Below are positions 7,608 to 15,449 of a stretch of DNA of 25,100 nt, piece by piece. The position numbers were made by a program, and so were the translations under genes. Every line of letters starts with the position of its first letter. Positions within the stretch are counted from its first letter, which is position 1. The stretch is taken from NCBI GenBank assembly GCA_034721855.1, contig JAYENB010000031.1:1-25100 (forward strand), written 5' to 3'. The notes below the pieces were generated by a model. The model saw nothing but the letters and a program-made list of their open reading frames with translations. It did no database searches and had not been told where the DNA came from. Source of the DNA: JAQIBY01 sp034721855. Lineage in GTDB: Bacteria; Bacteroidota; Bacteroidia; Bacteroidales; ML635J-15.

Positions 7608-8657
7608 TTATTTGTAGGTTAATATGCGTGATAAAGATTTTTCATTGGCATCTGCAATGCCCTTATCGGTAATGACCCCGGTGATAAGTTTTGCAGGGGT
7701 TACATCAAAAGCGGGATTAATACAATCAGATTTAGGATGATTGACATGTATGGTATGTTTGTTTCCTTTATCATCCATACCACTTTGTTTCATGACTTCG
7801 GATGCATTCCTTTGCTCAATAACAATCTCATTGCCTGTTTTGGTTTGCATATCAATGGTTGAACATGGAGCTGCCACATAAAAAGGAAGGTTATAATACT
7901 TTGCAGCGATGGCTTTTTCGAGTGTCCCGATTTTATTCGCTACATCGCCGTTGGCAGCTATCCGGTCGGCACCGACAATGACCATATCAATTTTGCCCTG
8001 AGCCATTAGGGCGGCACCGGCATTATCGGGGATGATTGCATGCGGCACCCCGTGATTGTGTAATTCCCATGCGGTAAGCCGCCCTCCCTGAGAACGAGGC
8101 CGGGTTTCATCTACATACACAAAAATATTTTTCCCGGTATCCCATGCATGGTAAACAGGAGCCAACGCAGAGCCATAATCAACAAAAGCCAGCCACCCTG
8201 CATTGCAATGGGTTTCAATGCGCATTCCGTTTTTGATGAACGTATTACCATATTCCCCAATGCGTTTCCCTTCATAAGCATTTTCGTCAGCGAGACGTCT
8301 TGCTTCAACGATGGCCTGAGCTCTGCCTTTCAATGCTTCATTAAACACCTTTTCAGTGACGTAAAACAGGTTTTGAGCTGTTGGCCTGGTGGCTTCAATA
8401 TCCTGCCGGGCTGTTACCAGATACTGGTTGTAATCAGCCGAGGGAGCTTCATGTGCAGCCTGTGCCATAGCATACCCTGCTGCCGCTCCAATGGCTCCGG
8501 CCCCTCGAATAATCATGGTTTTTATTGCCATGCATGTATCTTTATATGATTTCGATGTAAACCATGAAAACTCAAAAGGCAGGGCATTTTGTTCGATCAT
8601 GTGCACTTTGCCTTTATCAAAATATATGGTTCTGAAATGTTTGTTATTTACTTTCAT
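7608..8657 (-). CDS. mtnA: S-methyl-5-thioribose-1-phosphate isomerase
   Basis: The 349-residue member of the eIF2B alpha/beta/delta-like isomerase family converts 5-methylthioribose-1-phosphate to the ribulose form, and can act on 5-deoxyribose-1-phosphate. Key segments are IIRGAGAIGAAAGYAMA (49-65), the active-site Cys in THCNAGWLA (C151), YVDETRPRSQGGRLTAWEL (181-199), and the general acid Asp in VGADRIAANGDVANKIGT (D231). Length is normal. The ATG at 8657 fits the family N-terminus. A TACCTTTG box at 8703-8710 may start transcription here, although the gene also follows MTA phosphorylase on the same strand. With that enzyme and the downstream class II aldolase it forms an MTA salvage or disposal set. 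Confidence 0.93.
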   Translation of the reverse strand: MKVNNKHFRTIYFDKGKVHMIEQNALPFEFSWFTSKSYKDTCMAIKTMIIRGAGAIGAAAGYAMAQAAHEAPSADYNQYLVTARQDIEATRPTAQNLFYVTEKVFNEALKGRAQAIVEARRLADENAYEGKRIGEYGNTFIKNGMRIETHCNAGWLAFVDYGSALAPVYHAWDTGKNIFVYVDETRPRSQGGRLTAWELHNHGVPHAIIPDNAGAALMAQGKIDMVIVGADRIAANGDVANKIGTLEKAIAAKYYNLPFYVAAPCSTIDMQTKTGNEIVIEQRNASEVMKQSGMDDKGNKHTIHVNHPKSDCINPAFDVTPAKLITGVITDKGIADANEKSLSRILTYK

Positions 8658-8702
8658 GTTGATAGCGGTTTGGTATTATCAAATGTTCAAAAGGCAGTGT
8701 TT

Positions 8703-8710
8703 CAAAGGTA
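8703..8710 (-). promoter_or_regulatory. Candidate -7 box (TACCTTTG) upstream of mtnA
   Basis: TACCTTTG matches TAnnTTTG and lies 45 nt before the mtnA ATG. No TTG sits at the expected distance upstream, so only the -7 element supports it. Confidence 0.35.
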
Positions 8711-8736
8711 ATCATTTTTGTACAGGTTGAATCAGC

Positions 8737-8865
8737 TCAGATTTTCATACAGAATGTCATCATAAAACATATCGTATTCAGCAAGTGCCTGATGGCTATA
8801 TGGTTAGCAGGAATACGCTGTTCATCCAATATGACAAAACTTTCTTTTTCAGGCATGTTGACCAT
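8737..8865 (-). CDS. Possible small ORF between MTA phosphorylase and mtnA
   Basis: An ATG at 8865 starts 1 nt after the MTA phosphorylase TAA and opens a 42-residue frame beginning MVNMPEKESFVILDEQR; an internal ATG at 8856 is an alternative. The position suggests translational coupling. Near residue 25 the coding look moves to another frame, which reads LAEYDMFYDDILYENLS to a TGA at 8732-8734. The region may therefore be an acidic small protein gene carrying one frameshift, or a chance ORF. No family is recognised. Confidence is low because of the size and frame ambiguity. Confidence 0.3.
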   Translation of the reverse strand: MVNMPEKESFVILDEQRIPANHIAIRHLLNTICFMMTFCMKI

Positions 8866-8866
8866 A

Positions 8867-9619
8867 TTACTTAAGGGGACTTCTAATATATTCCAGCAAA
8901 AGGTTCAATACGTTGTGCACATTTTGGTTAAAGGTTTCCAAAACAGCTTCCCACGAAACGGGTTTTTCATCCTCTTTCCAGCAGTCATAATCCGTGCTCA
9001 TGGCAACAACAGCATAAGGAATACCAATCTCGTTTGTTAGAATGGCTTCAGGCGCAATGCTCATGTTAATAAGATCAGCTCCCCATGCCCTGAACATGTG
9101 AGATTCTGCCTTGGTTGAAAACCGGGGGCCTTCAATAGTAATAATGGTGCCGCTATCATGAAAACTGAGTTTCATTTGTTTTGCAATTTCTATTAGTTGC
9201 GAACGCATATCGTTATCGAAAGGGTCTGCCATGGGGGTATGCTTCATGTCACCGGCAGGGAAACTTTCATAAAAAGATACTTTTCTAAGCCTTGTAAAAT
9301 CAATAAACTGGTCTACAAACACCAGATCTCCGGGTTTAATTTCCTCACGGAGACTGCCTGCAGCCGTACTGGCAATGATTTGCTCACAGCCCAATTCTTT
9401 CAATGCCCATAAATTGGCAGGGTTGTTTACCTGTGTTGGGGGGAGGTTGTGTTTTTTGTTGTGCCTGCTCAATAGTGCAACATGAGCACCCTGAATCTCC
9501 CCCACCGTAATATCCGAATGGGGACCATAGGGGGTTGCGAGAGTAATTGTTTCTGATTTCTTCATTATATCCGGATCTTCGAGCCCGGAACCTCCAATGA
9601 TGCCTAACTTTTTAGTCAT
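8867..9619 (-). CDS. mtnP: S-methyl-5'-thioadenosine phosphorylase
   Basis: The 250-residue PNP/MTAP-family phosphorylase cleaves 5'-methylthioadenosine with phosphate to adenine and 5-methylthioribose-1-phosphate. Motifs are LGIIGGSGLED (5-15), TPYGPHSD (phosphate site), the SRHNKKHNLPP region where the family has RHG..H..PP, STAAGSL, EGPRFSTKAES and STDYDCW. NMSIAPEA replaces the more usual GMT/NMT..PE motif, so substrate preference is best called from context: mtnA downstream favours MTA, and possibly 5'-deoxyadenosine, over inosine-type substrates. The start codon overlaps the end of the upstream gene by 8 nt, which supports co-transcription. Confidence 0.9.
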   Translation of the reverse strand: MTKKLGIIGGSGLEDPDIMKKSETITLATPYGPHSDITVGEIQGAHVALLSRHNKKHNLPPTQVNNPANLWALKELGCEQIIASTAAGSLREEIKPGDLVFVDQFIDFTRLRKVSFYESFPAGDMKHTPMADPFDNDMRSQLIEIAKQMKLSFHDSGTIITIEGPRFSTKAESHMFRAWGADLINMSIAPEAILTNEIGIPYAVVAMSTDYDCWKEDEKPVSWEAVLETFNQNVHNVLNLLLEYIRSPLK

Positions 9620-10358
9620 ACCTCAGCGAATCTAAATTCATTTGATATCTTCTTTCGATGGCTGTATCGCCGGGAAAATGATCATGAGCGATTTTTATGA
9701 TGTGTTCAGCCGAATCAATTTCATATTCTTTGATTAGTAAATCAAAATAGTGTTTCATACCATCAGAGAAAAGGGGTTGTGTGTAATCTTTTGCGTGATT
9801 TTTCACGGAATCAAAGGCCGGTAACATAATATCCATAGTTTCTAAGGCTTCACTCTCGTTATAATTATAAAAATCCATTACCCCTTTATAAAAAACCAAT
9901 CCGGGGTCTTCTGATATGCGCATAAAATTTCGAAGGAGTGAATTGATTTTGCTAAAATCGTTCTCAGCAGAATAATTCAAAATTATGGGAATCCCGGATT
10001 TAATAATATCATGAATGATGAAATTATTTTCCGGAAAGTATTCACCATATTTATCTTTTTTTACTGCCCTGGTCAGGTTTTTTAAAGCATCCATGTATGC
10101 ATTTCTGTATGTTGCCATTTGAGCCAGGGTAGAATCCCGGGAAATTTGATTATAAGCCAAAGCCTGATACAAATAAAGTTCAGGGTCCCCGGCGTACTTT
10201 TTCTTTCCAAGCAATTTATCAGCCCTGTCAATGCAATCTTCATACTCTTCATTTTCATACATTTCCGCCAATTCATCAAAATACCCTCCCACAACTTGCG
10301 ACATGCCAACAGCATAAAGGGAAAAAATAAACACAAACAACATAAGTAACCGTTTCAT
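9612..10358 (-). CDS. Exported helical (TPR-like) protein of unknown function
   Basis: The 248-residue protein starts with a signal peptide MKRLLMLFVFIFSLYAVGMSQ. The frame is open upstream to 10424, but the added residues precede the signal peptide, so the start at 10358 is preferred. The mature part is acidic and helical, with TPR-like pairs such as YFDELAEMYENEEYEDCIDRA and ELYLYQALAYNQISR, and FYKGVMDFYNYNESEALETM later. It probably acts in the periplasm as a protein-interaction scaffold (inference). Its 3' end overlaps the MTA phosphorylase start by 8 nt, and the deformylase-domain gene ends 95 nt upstream. No family can be named. Confidence 0.75.
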   Translation of the reverse strand: MKRLLMLFVFIFSLYAVGMSQVVGGYFDELAEMYENEEYEDCIDRADKLLGKKKYAGDPELYLYQALAYNQISRDSTLAQMATYRNAYMDALKNLTRAVKKDKYGEYFPENNFIIHDIIKSGIPIILNYSAENDFSKINSLLRNFMRISEDPGLVFYKGVMDFYNYNESEALETMDIMLPAFDSVKNHAKDYTQPLFSDGMKHYFDLLIKEYEIDSAEHIIKIAHDHFPGDTAIERRYQMNLDSLRYD

Positions 10359-10453
10359 AGCTTCGTTTTTAAGAGATATTGAAATACATATCAAATCACA
10401 TACCAAATTATTCTTACCTAACACGCAATCTTCGAAAGGAATAAACTACAATA

Positions 10454-12013
10454 CTATTCCATTGGTGGCAAACCTTCATAGGAATCTCCCTCAACAATGG
10501 TAAATTTTTCTTTATCCTCGAGTACCTGGCGGTCTAAAAACATAATCCCGTTCAGATGATCTATTTCGTGCTGGAAAATATGAGCAGTATATTGTTGATC
10601 TATACGTTCCACCACCCTGTTGCTATCGGCATCATAATATTCAATATCCACCCATATGGCACGGTATGAAGAATCTTCAATTTCCGGATATCCGTCACCT
10701 GTAGGAATGGATAAACACCCATCCTGGCGATGCACAATGGAATCAGAGTATTGAATGATCCTGGGGTTGTAATACACTTCCCAGGGATGGATAATAGCAC
10801 CAATATCATGACGTTGAACCCAGATTACCCTGCGGTTGATTCCAATTTGAGGAGCAGCAATACCAACACCTCCTTCGACATATACCGTTTTTTCCATGCG
10901 GTCGGTAAGCAATTGCAGGTTTTCTTCATCCAGCACTACATTGGTTGATGTGTTTCGAAGTATGATTGAATCGGGTTGCTCGTAGAATATCATCACATCC
11001 ATTTTTTGGGTAGCTGTACCGGATTCTATCAGTTCATTTTCAGCAATTGAGAACCTGGTGGTTGTGGTATGTTCGATATGCAAAGGATACGAGGCTCCAC
11101 AATCATTGTAAGCCCAGACGTACAACTCATAATCTGTGCCTTCGTCACAATCTTCGAGCAACAGTTGCTTTACTGTATCAACATCAGTAGCCCCTGCATA
11201 ATTGTTCTCCGTATTGTATTTATATCCGTTGCAATTTTCAACTTCAGACCATTCCCATAATATGCTTGTATCACTTACCACAAACGTAGCATCTTCGGGT
11301 GGGGCAGGCTGAAAATCGGTCAGCCATGTAAAATCAAAGGTATATTGAGCTGAACCAGTGGGCTGATCAGTGATAACATCTGTTTCAACACTGCTGCATG
11401 CTGTGGAATAAGCGGTAAATCTCAATTCATCGCCCGGCGCGAAGGAAAAATTGCTGTTTTTTACTGATTTTGTAAGTCTCAGTTCGGGCTGCTGCTGCAT
11501 TTCCAGATTCATGACATTGTTTTTACTGGAACTCAAGATTTGGATGGTTCTGACCTGATTTCCTGCCCGAATGCTCAACGTGTAATGTGATTGCGCTCCG
11601 GGAGTGAAATTCAATACATATAAACCTTTATTAGTTTTAAAAGATTGTTCATACAATTTTCTGCCGGTTACATCCAACACCCTGACATGTACTTTGTCTT
11701 CAGGTATATAGATACCAACATGGGCCTGATTAGATGTGGGATTGGGATAGGGTTCGCTCACTATAAGCCCTGATTTATTGATCATGTCTTCTTGTTCAAT
11801 GCCACTGGATACATTGAGCAAAAGTGTTGAATTCGGATAATAAATCATGGTATCACCACCGGCAGTCAGATTTTCTGTGAGGATACTATCCAGTCGCAAC
11901 TGATTATCCGGCTGGTCCAGGTTAAAATTCAATTCTATTTGTTGCTGGCTCCATGTTACCGTACTAACTGTCATTGCAAGTATGATCAGTAGAAGTTTGT
12001 TTAATAAGTTCAT
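10454..12013 (-). CDS. Exported fusion: internal T9SS-type domain, Fn3-like domain, peptide deformylase
   Basis: 519 residues. Residues 1-22 form a signal peptide (hydrophobic, ending TWSQ). Residues about 82-163 look like a type A T9SS sorting domain: EPYPNPTSNQAHVGI, VRVLDVTGRKLYEQ, GLYVLNF and VRTIQIL. Residues about 237-320 resemble a fibronectin type III-like domain. Residues about 325-500 form a peptide deformylase domain with GGVGIAAPQ (381-389), DGCLS (431-435, usual EGCLS) and QHEIDHLNG (481-489). Cys433, His482, His486 and Glu483 are all present, so the metal site appears complete. Deformylases normally act in the cytosol on nascent formyl-Met peptides; an exported one is unusual and its substrate is unknown. 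A sorting domain is normally C-terminal, so here it may be a structural module. Probably first gene of a run leading into the MTA phosphorylase. Confidence 0.88.
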   Translation of the reverse strand: MNLLNKLLLIILAMTVSTVTWSQQQIELNFNLDQPDNQLRLDSILTENLTAGGDTMIYYPNSTLLLNVSSGIEQEDMINKSGLIVSEPYPNPTSNQAHVGIYIPEDKVHVRVLDVTGRKLYEQSFKTNKGLYVLNFTPGAQSHYTLSIRAGNQVRTIQILSSSKNNVMNLEMQQQPELRLTKSVKNSNFSFAPGDELRFTAYSTACSSVETDVITDQPTGSAQYTFDFTWLTDFQPAPPEDATFVVSDTSILWEWSEVENCNGYKYNTENNYAGATDVDTVKQLLLEDCDEGTDYELYVWAYNDCGASYPLHIEHTTTTRFSIAENELIESGTATQKMDVMIFYEQPDSIILRNTSTNVVLDEENLQLLTDRMEKTVYVEGGVGIAAPQIGINRRVIWVQRHDIGAIIHPWEVYYNPRIIQYSDSIVHRQDGCLSIPTGDGYPEIEDSSYRAIWVDIEYYDADSNRVVERIDQQYTAHIFQHEIDHLNGIMFLDRQVLEDKEKFTIVEGDSYEGLPPME

Positions 12014-12047
12014 AACAAATATTTATTTACAGGTTTATTCATAGCAC

Positions 12048-12055
12048 CAAAGGTA
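12048..12055 (-). promoter_or_regulatory. Candidate -7 box (TACCTTTG) upstream of deformylase fusion gene
   Basis: TACCTTTG lies 34 nt before the ATG at 12013 and matches TAnnTTTG. No TTG -33 element is seen at the expected spacing. Confidence 0.35.
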
Positions 12056-12200
12056 ATAAAAATTCATTCTACCGTGATTTTTATTTTCTTTCTCCCATTC
12101 ATCCATGTTCAAAAACAATTATATGCTTCCTGGATATAACTAAACCCCATATGGCATTCTGCGTCTATAGCAAAAAAGTGGGTTGCCGAAAAAAATAATA

Positions 12201-12364
12201 AATAATGAGCCCTGTCTAAAAAGTCAAAAAAATGAGAAATGCCACAAAGTCACGAAGACACCAAGACTCACAAATACTTGTATTGCAGCATTTTAAAATT
12301 GTGAGACTTTGTGTCTTTGTATCTTATTGGCAAGGCAATGACTTTTTTGACTGGGCTCAATAAT
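12201..12364. repeat. MITE-like palindromic element
   Basis: Terminal inverted repeats 12201-12224 and 12341-12364 match at 20 of 24 positions (core TGAGCCCxGTCxAAAAAGT). Inside, a second inverted pair of CCACAAAGTCAC/GTGTCTTTGT type (about 12240-12273 and 12297-12335) gives the whole 164 bp a hairpin character. There is no ORF inside. The ends look like transposon ends, so a non-autonomous element is plausible. It occupies the middle of the 12014-12544 gene-free stretch. The rest of that stretch is AT-rich, apart from a GC-richer patch at about 12442-12530 (CTTGCCCGGCGATAGACGGG) that looks like another dispersed repeat fragment. Confidence 0.7.
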
Positions 12365-12544
12365 GTCATTTTTCAACAACCCAAGTTACTTAGTATTTGT
12401 CTATGATGGCTATTTTCTTCCTTAATAATATTACATATTACAGGCTTGCCCGGCGATAGACGGGACCGTGTCCGGCGTAAGCTTGTCCAGCGAAGTGGAA
12501 CAAAGACGAGATTGAACGCAACTTGGTATCAGATTATACTATAA

Positions 12545-12575
12545 TTGCAAAATTGCTTGATATTTGTTACTTTTA
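12545..12575 (+). promoter_or_regulatory. Candidate promoter of C25-like gene
   Basis: TTG (12545-12547), a 20-nt spacer and TACTTTTA (12568-12575) match the Bacteroidota TTG/TAnnTTTG pattern except for the last base. The box ends 23 nt before the ATG at 12599. Confidence 0.45.
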
Positions 12576-12598
12576 CTATCCACCATAAAAAAACGATC

Positions 12599-14455
12599 AT
12601 GAAAAACCATATTTATTACATCATTTTATTTGTCACCACAAACATTGTTTTCACTCCCGCTATTTTTGCCCAACAAACAGATAATTACCTTGTGTTGTGT
12701 TCCACCCAAGAACCCACCAGTCATTATTATGAAGCCGGTGTAACATTGAGTGATTACCGCAATGCAGAAATACAATTTTTCAATCCCGGCCAACCGGAAA
12801 ACCTACTACCTCTACTCAGCAGCATTGAACCCCGGTATGTTGCCCTGGTGATGCAACCCCTTGAAATAGATGTCAATTTTGTGCGAGCGTTTCTGATGAT
12901 CAGTACACATATTGATACAGATCCATTCAGTGATTTTTCTTATGGTTTTACTACAGGGGCCACCGGTCAGGATGCTGTTGATTTTGTCAATACCATCATA
13001 CAAGCCGAGACAGAACACATTGAAGATTTTCCACTGAACGTTGGAGGTTATTAAGCTACAAGCTTAAACCATGTAAACACATCGCCCGGAGATTATCTGA
13101 CGTATCTGAATCCTCCGGAATACTCCTGTATCTAGCTGGAAACCAATGATGATGGTTCAGGAGTGGATTTTTTCCACAACAACAGCAGTTACATGGAAAA
13201 CAACAAACTTCTTGATATCGGGCACAACGGAGATCCGCACATGTTGTGGTTGTTCGAAGGGGGAAATACTGATTCGGATCCCCCGGTATGGGATTACGAT
13301 CCCGCCCTGATAGAAGATACCGCTTATGCACATGTGGGATTGAGCAGCTACGATATAGATAGTCTGGATTTATATCCGGCGGTGGCTTTTAACGGAGCAT
13401 GCCATTCAGGGGAGCCAAAACATGTGATGGTTGAAGGTGATATTGCAGCCACGTTTGGAGATACAGATGGATATGTGGAATTTTACGATATGTCGGATGA
13501 CTTTAGCTTTGCCCTGAGCATATTAAAAACAGGCATAACCGGGTATTTCGCCCCTTGTGGCTCCAACAATGCCAACGACCAGAGTGAAGATGTTTACAAT
13601 GCATTTTTGTATGATGAACCGCTCGGAGACATCCATAAAAGAAGCAATGACGGTGTGGTGATGGAATTTCTGGGCAACCGGCCTGCCCTCAAATTGTTCG
13701 AATCCGCAGAATCCACCTGGGGTTGCGATGTGTTAACATACGGAGATTTTGATCCTAATAACTGGTCAGGAGCATGTTATATGCTTGGCGGCAAAGCAAA
13801 CCGTATTTATTTTGGCGACCCTATGTTTGATCCTTTTACAAACAACCACGATGAAGCATTGGAAATTACCACATCGCAAATTGATTCAGTCGATGATAAC
13901 AGCCTTGAAATTACCATACAGTACAATAAACCTGAAAACCCACCCTATTTTCCGGTATGGGATAAATTCCATTACAGCGACACCCGCATTTACCTGCCGG
14001 TAGAATTGCCGGAATATTGTGACAGCATCACGGATATTCAGGTTATGGATTCTTCAGGTGCATATCACGATGTATTTTATGCCATTGAACACTTTGACGG
14101 GAAAACCATTTTCCACCTTGAAATAGATATCCCCAACGACATGTACAGTGAAATTCAATACAATATGACACTGCAACTCAGTTATCTCAGTTCGGCAGGA
14201 ACCAATGATATAACAGCGCCGCAACCATTTTCGATATATCCAAATCCTGCTGATGGCATGGTATATGTAAATATTCAAACAGGGAAATTTGAAAAACTCC
14301 GGGTAACAGACATTACAGGAAAAGTGGTTTATACCTTACCGGATACAAAAACCAGGCAACATCAGTTAGATTTACAGGATTTACCGCCAGGCACGTATTT
14401 TGTCAATCTGAAGGTAGTTTCAGAGATATATACAAAAAAATTAATACTGCAATAG
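12599..14455 (+). pseudogene. Gingipain/C25-like secreted peptidase with T9SS domain, two in-frame stops
   Basis: One reading frame from 12599 to 14455 encodes a signal peptide (MKNHIYYIILFVTTNIVF...FAQ), a caspase-fold-like region and a C-terminal T9SS sorting domain (FSIYPNPADGMVYVNIQ to KKLILQ). The frame is broken by TAA at 13052-13054 and TAG at 13133-13135. The sequence between and after them stays coding-like in the same frame (ATSLNHVNTSPGDYLTYLNP, then LETNDDGSGVDFFHNN), so no indel is needed. Putative catalytic residues of the C25-like type are His in DIGHNGDPHM (about residue 209) and Cys in FNGACHSGEP (about 268). Full length would be 618 residues. Because TAA and TAG end other genes here, recoding is unlikely; a recent nonsense pseudogene or consensus error is favoured. 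A downstream start at 13163 would lack a signal peptide. Confidence 0.8.
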
Positions 14456-14460
14456 AGGTT

Positions 14461-15348
14461 TTAACCAATTAATTTTGCAATATCTTTCAGGTTGGATTTT
14501 TTCAGGTAAAACTGATTGCTGTTTTTGGTTTGATAAATAAATTGTCCTGACAAATTATCATAAATACTGATGTAAACAGTGGCTCCGGTTTGTGCAACCA
14601 TCAACATAAAACGGGCTCCATCTCCATTGGGTTCACAGATTTCCCAGGGATAAGGGTATTTTTTCATCAGCTTTTCTTTATCAAGGTTTTCTTCGGTGCC
14701 TGAAATAAAATTCGGTTTTAGCAAGCAATAAGTGGGGATATGCAGGGTTTCACTTTGTAAATTCTGCATAACGGCATTTTTCACCACATCCTCATCCATC
14801 CACTGTGTTTTCCCCATAGCAAGCAGGTTATTGATGGCCTGAAGGTTGGTTTTCAAACTCAGTTCTGACATGTTATGAAAATCCGGTTGAGAATAAATCA
14901 GGGGCTTTAAAGCGCTAGTCTCTGACTGCATTGTCAGCACCTTATTCAACTCAGCAGATTGATACAAGGGAAAACTGGCTACCACCAGATTATTTCCGTT
15001 GTAATCTTTCATGCCAAGTTTACAACGGACATCAAACACCTGGGCATTCTGTCCCTTTTTTACATCAAAATAAAACAAAGGACTTGTCTTACCCGTTGTC
15101 ATTTCACCAGGCGCATGTGATGTTAATTCATAGTCACTGATTGTCCATACTTCATCCAACACCTCACTAAAAACTGTATTGTATGCCTCCGGAACATAAA
15201 ATGTAATTTTACTGTTCTTAATCTTAATGAGTTCGCCGGAGCTAAAATTCCTTTTTTGTCCATCATCAGCAATCACGCCAACTTCTACCTGTGCCTGCAA
15301 ACTTAGTGTTATGAGACAACTTACTGCAATAAGAAAACCAAAACGCAT
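14461..15348 (-). CDS. Exported protein of unknown function
   Basis: The 295-residue protein has a clear signal peptide (MRFGFLIAVSCLITLSLQAQ). The mature part mixes beta-rich stretches with a helical middle (SELSLKTNLQAINNLLAMG) and ends KKSNLKDIAKLIG. No lipobox, sorting domain or catalytic motif is seen, so it is probably periplasmic. It converges with the C25-like gene, whose stop is 5 nt away, and has its own promoter candidate at 15389-15419. I do not recognise the family. Confidence 0.8.
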   Translation of the reverse strand: MRFGFLIAVSCLITLSLQAQVEVGVIADDGQKRNFSSGELIKIKNSKITFYVPEAYNTVFSEVLDEVWTISDYELTSHAPGEMTTGKTSPLFYFDVKKGQNAQVFDVRCKLGMKDYNGNNLVVASFPLYQSAELNKVLTMQSETSALKPLIYSQPDFHNMSELSLKTNLQAINNLLAMGKTQWMDEDVVKNAVMQNLQSETLHIPTYCLLKPNFISGTEENLDKEKLMKKYPYPWEICEPNGDGARFMLMVAQTGATVYISIYDNLSGQFIYQTKNSNQFYLKKSNLKDIAKLIG

Positions 15349-15388
15349 ATTGATAATTTAAAATTTAATGATGTAAAAAGTTCAGTTA

Positions 15389-15419
15389 CAAAAATAAAAA
15401 TCCGTAAGTTATATTGCAA
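15389..15419 (-). promoter_or_regulatory. Promoter of exported unknown-function gene (TTG-N20-TATTTTTG)
   Basis: On the minus strand TTG (15417-15419), a 20-nt spacer and TATTTTTG (15389-15396) match the Bacteroidota -33/-7 consensus fully. The -7 box lies 40 nt before the ATG at 15348. Confidence 0.6.
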
Positions 15420-15449
15420 ACCTCATGCCTGTAATTTTTGATTTCCTGT

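Noticed and set aside
8148..8549. 133-codon plus-strand frame inside mtnA
   Set aside because: It is antisense to a strongly supported mtnA and has no recognisable domain.
13052..13135. Stop-codon recoding (read-through of TAA and TAG)
   Set aside because: TAA and TAG serve as normal stops for neighbouring genes (for example ttcA and the deformylase gene), and no recoding signal is visible. Pseudogene or sequence error is simpler.
13056..13331. Minus-strand frame opposite the interrupted C25-like gene
   Set aside because: It is a shadow frame rich in Cys/Arg/His without signal peptide or family; the plus-strand frame carries the conserved motifs.
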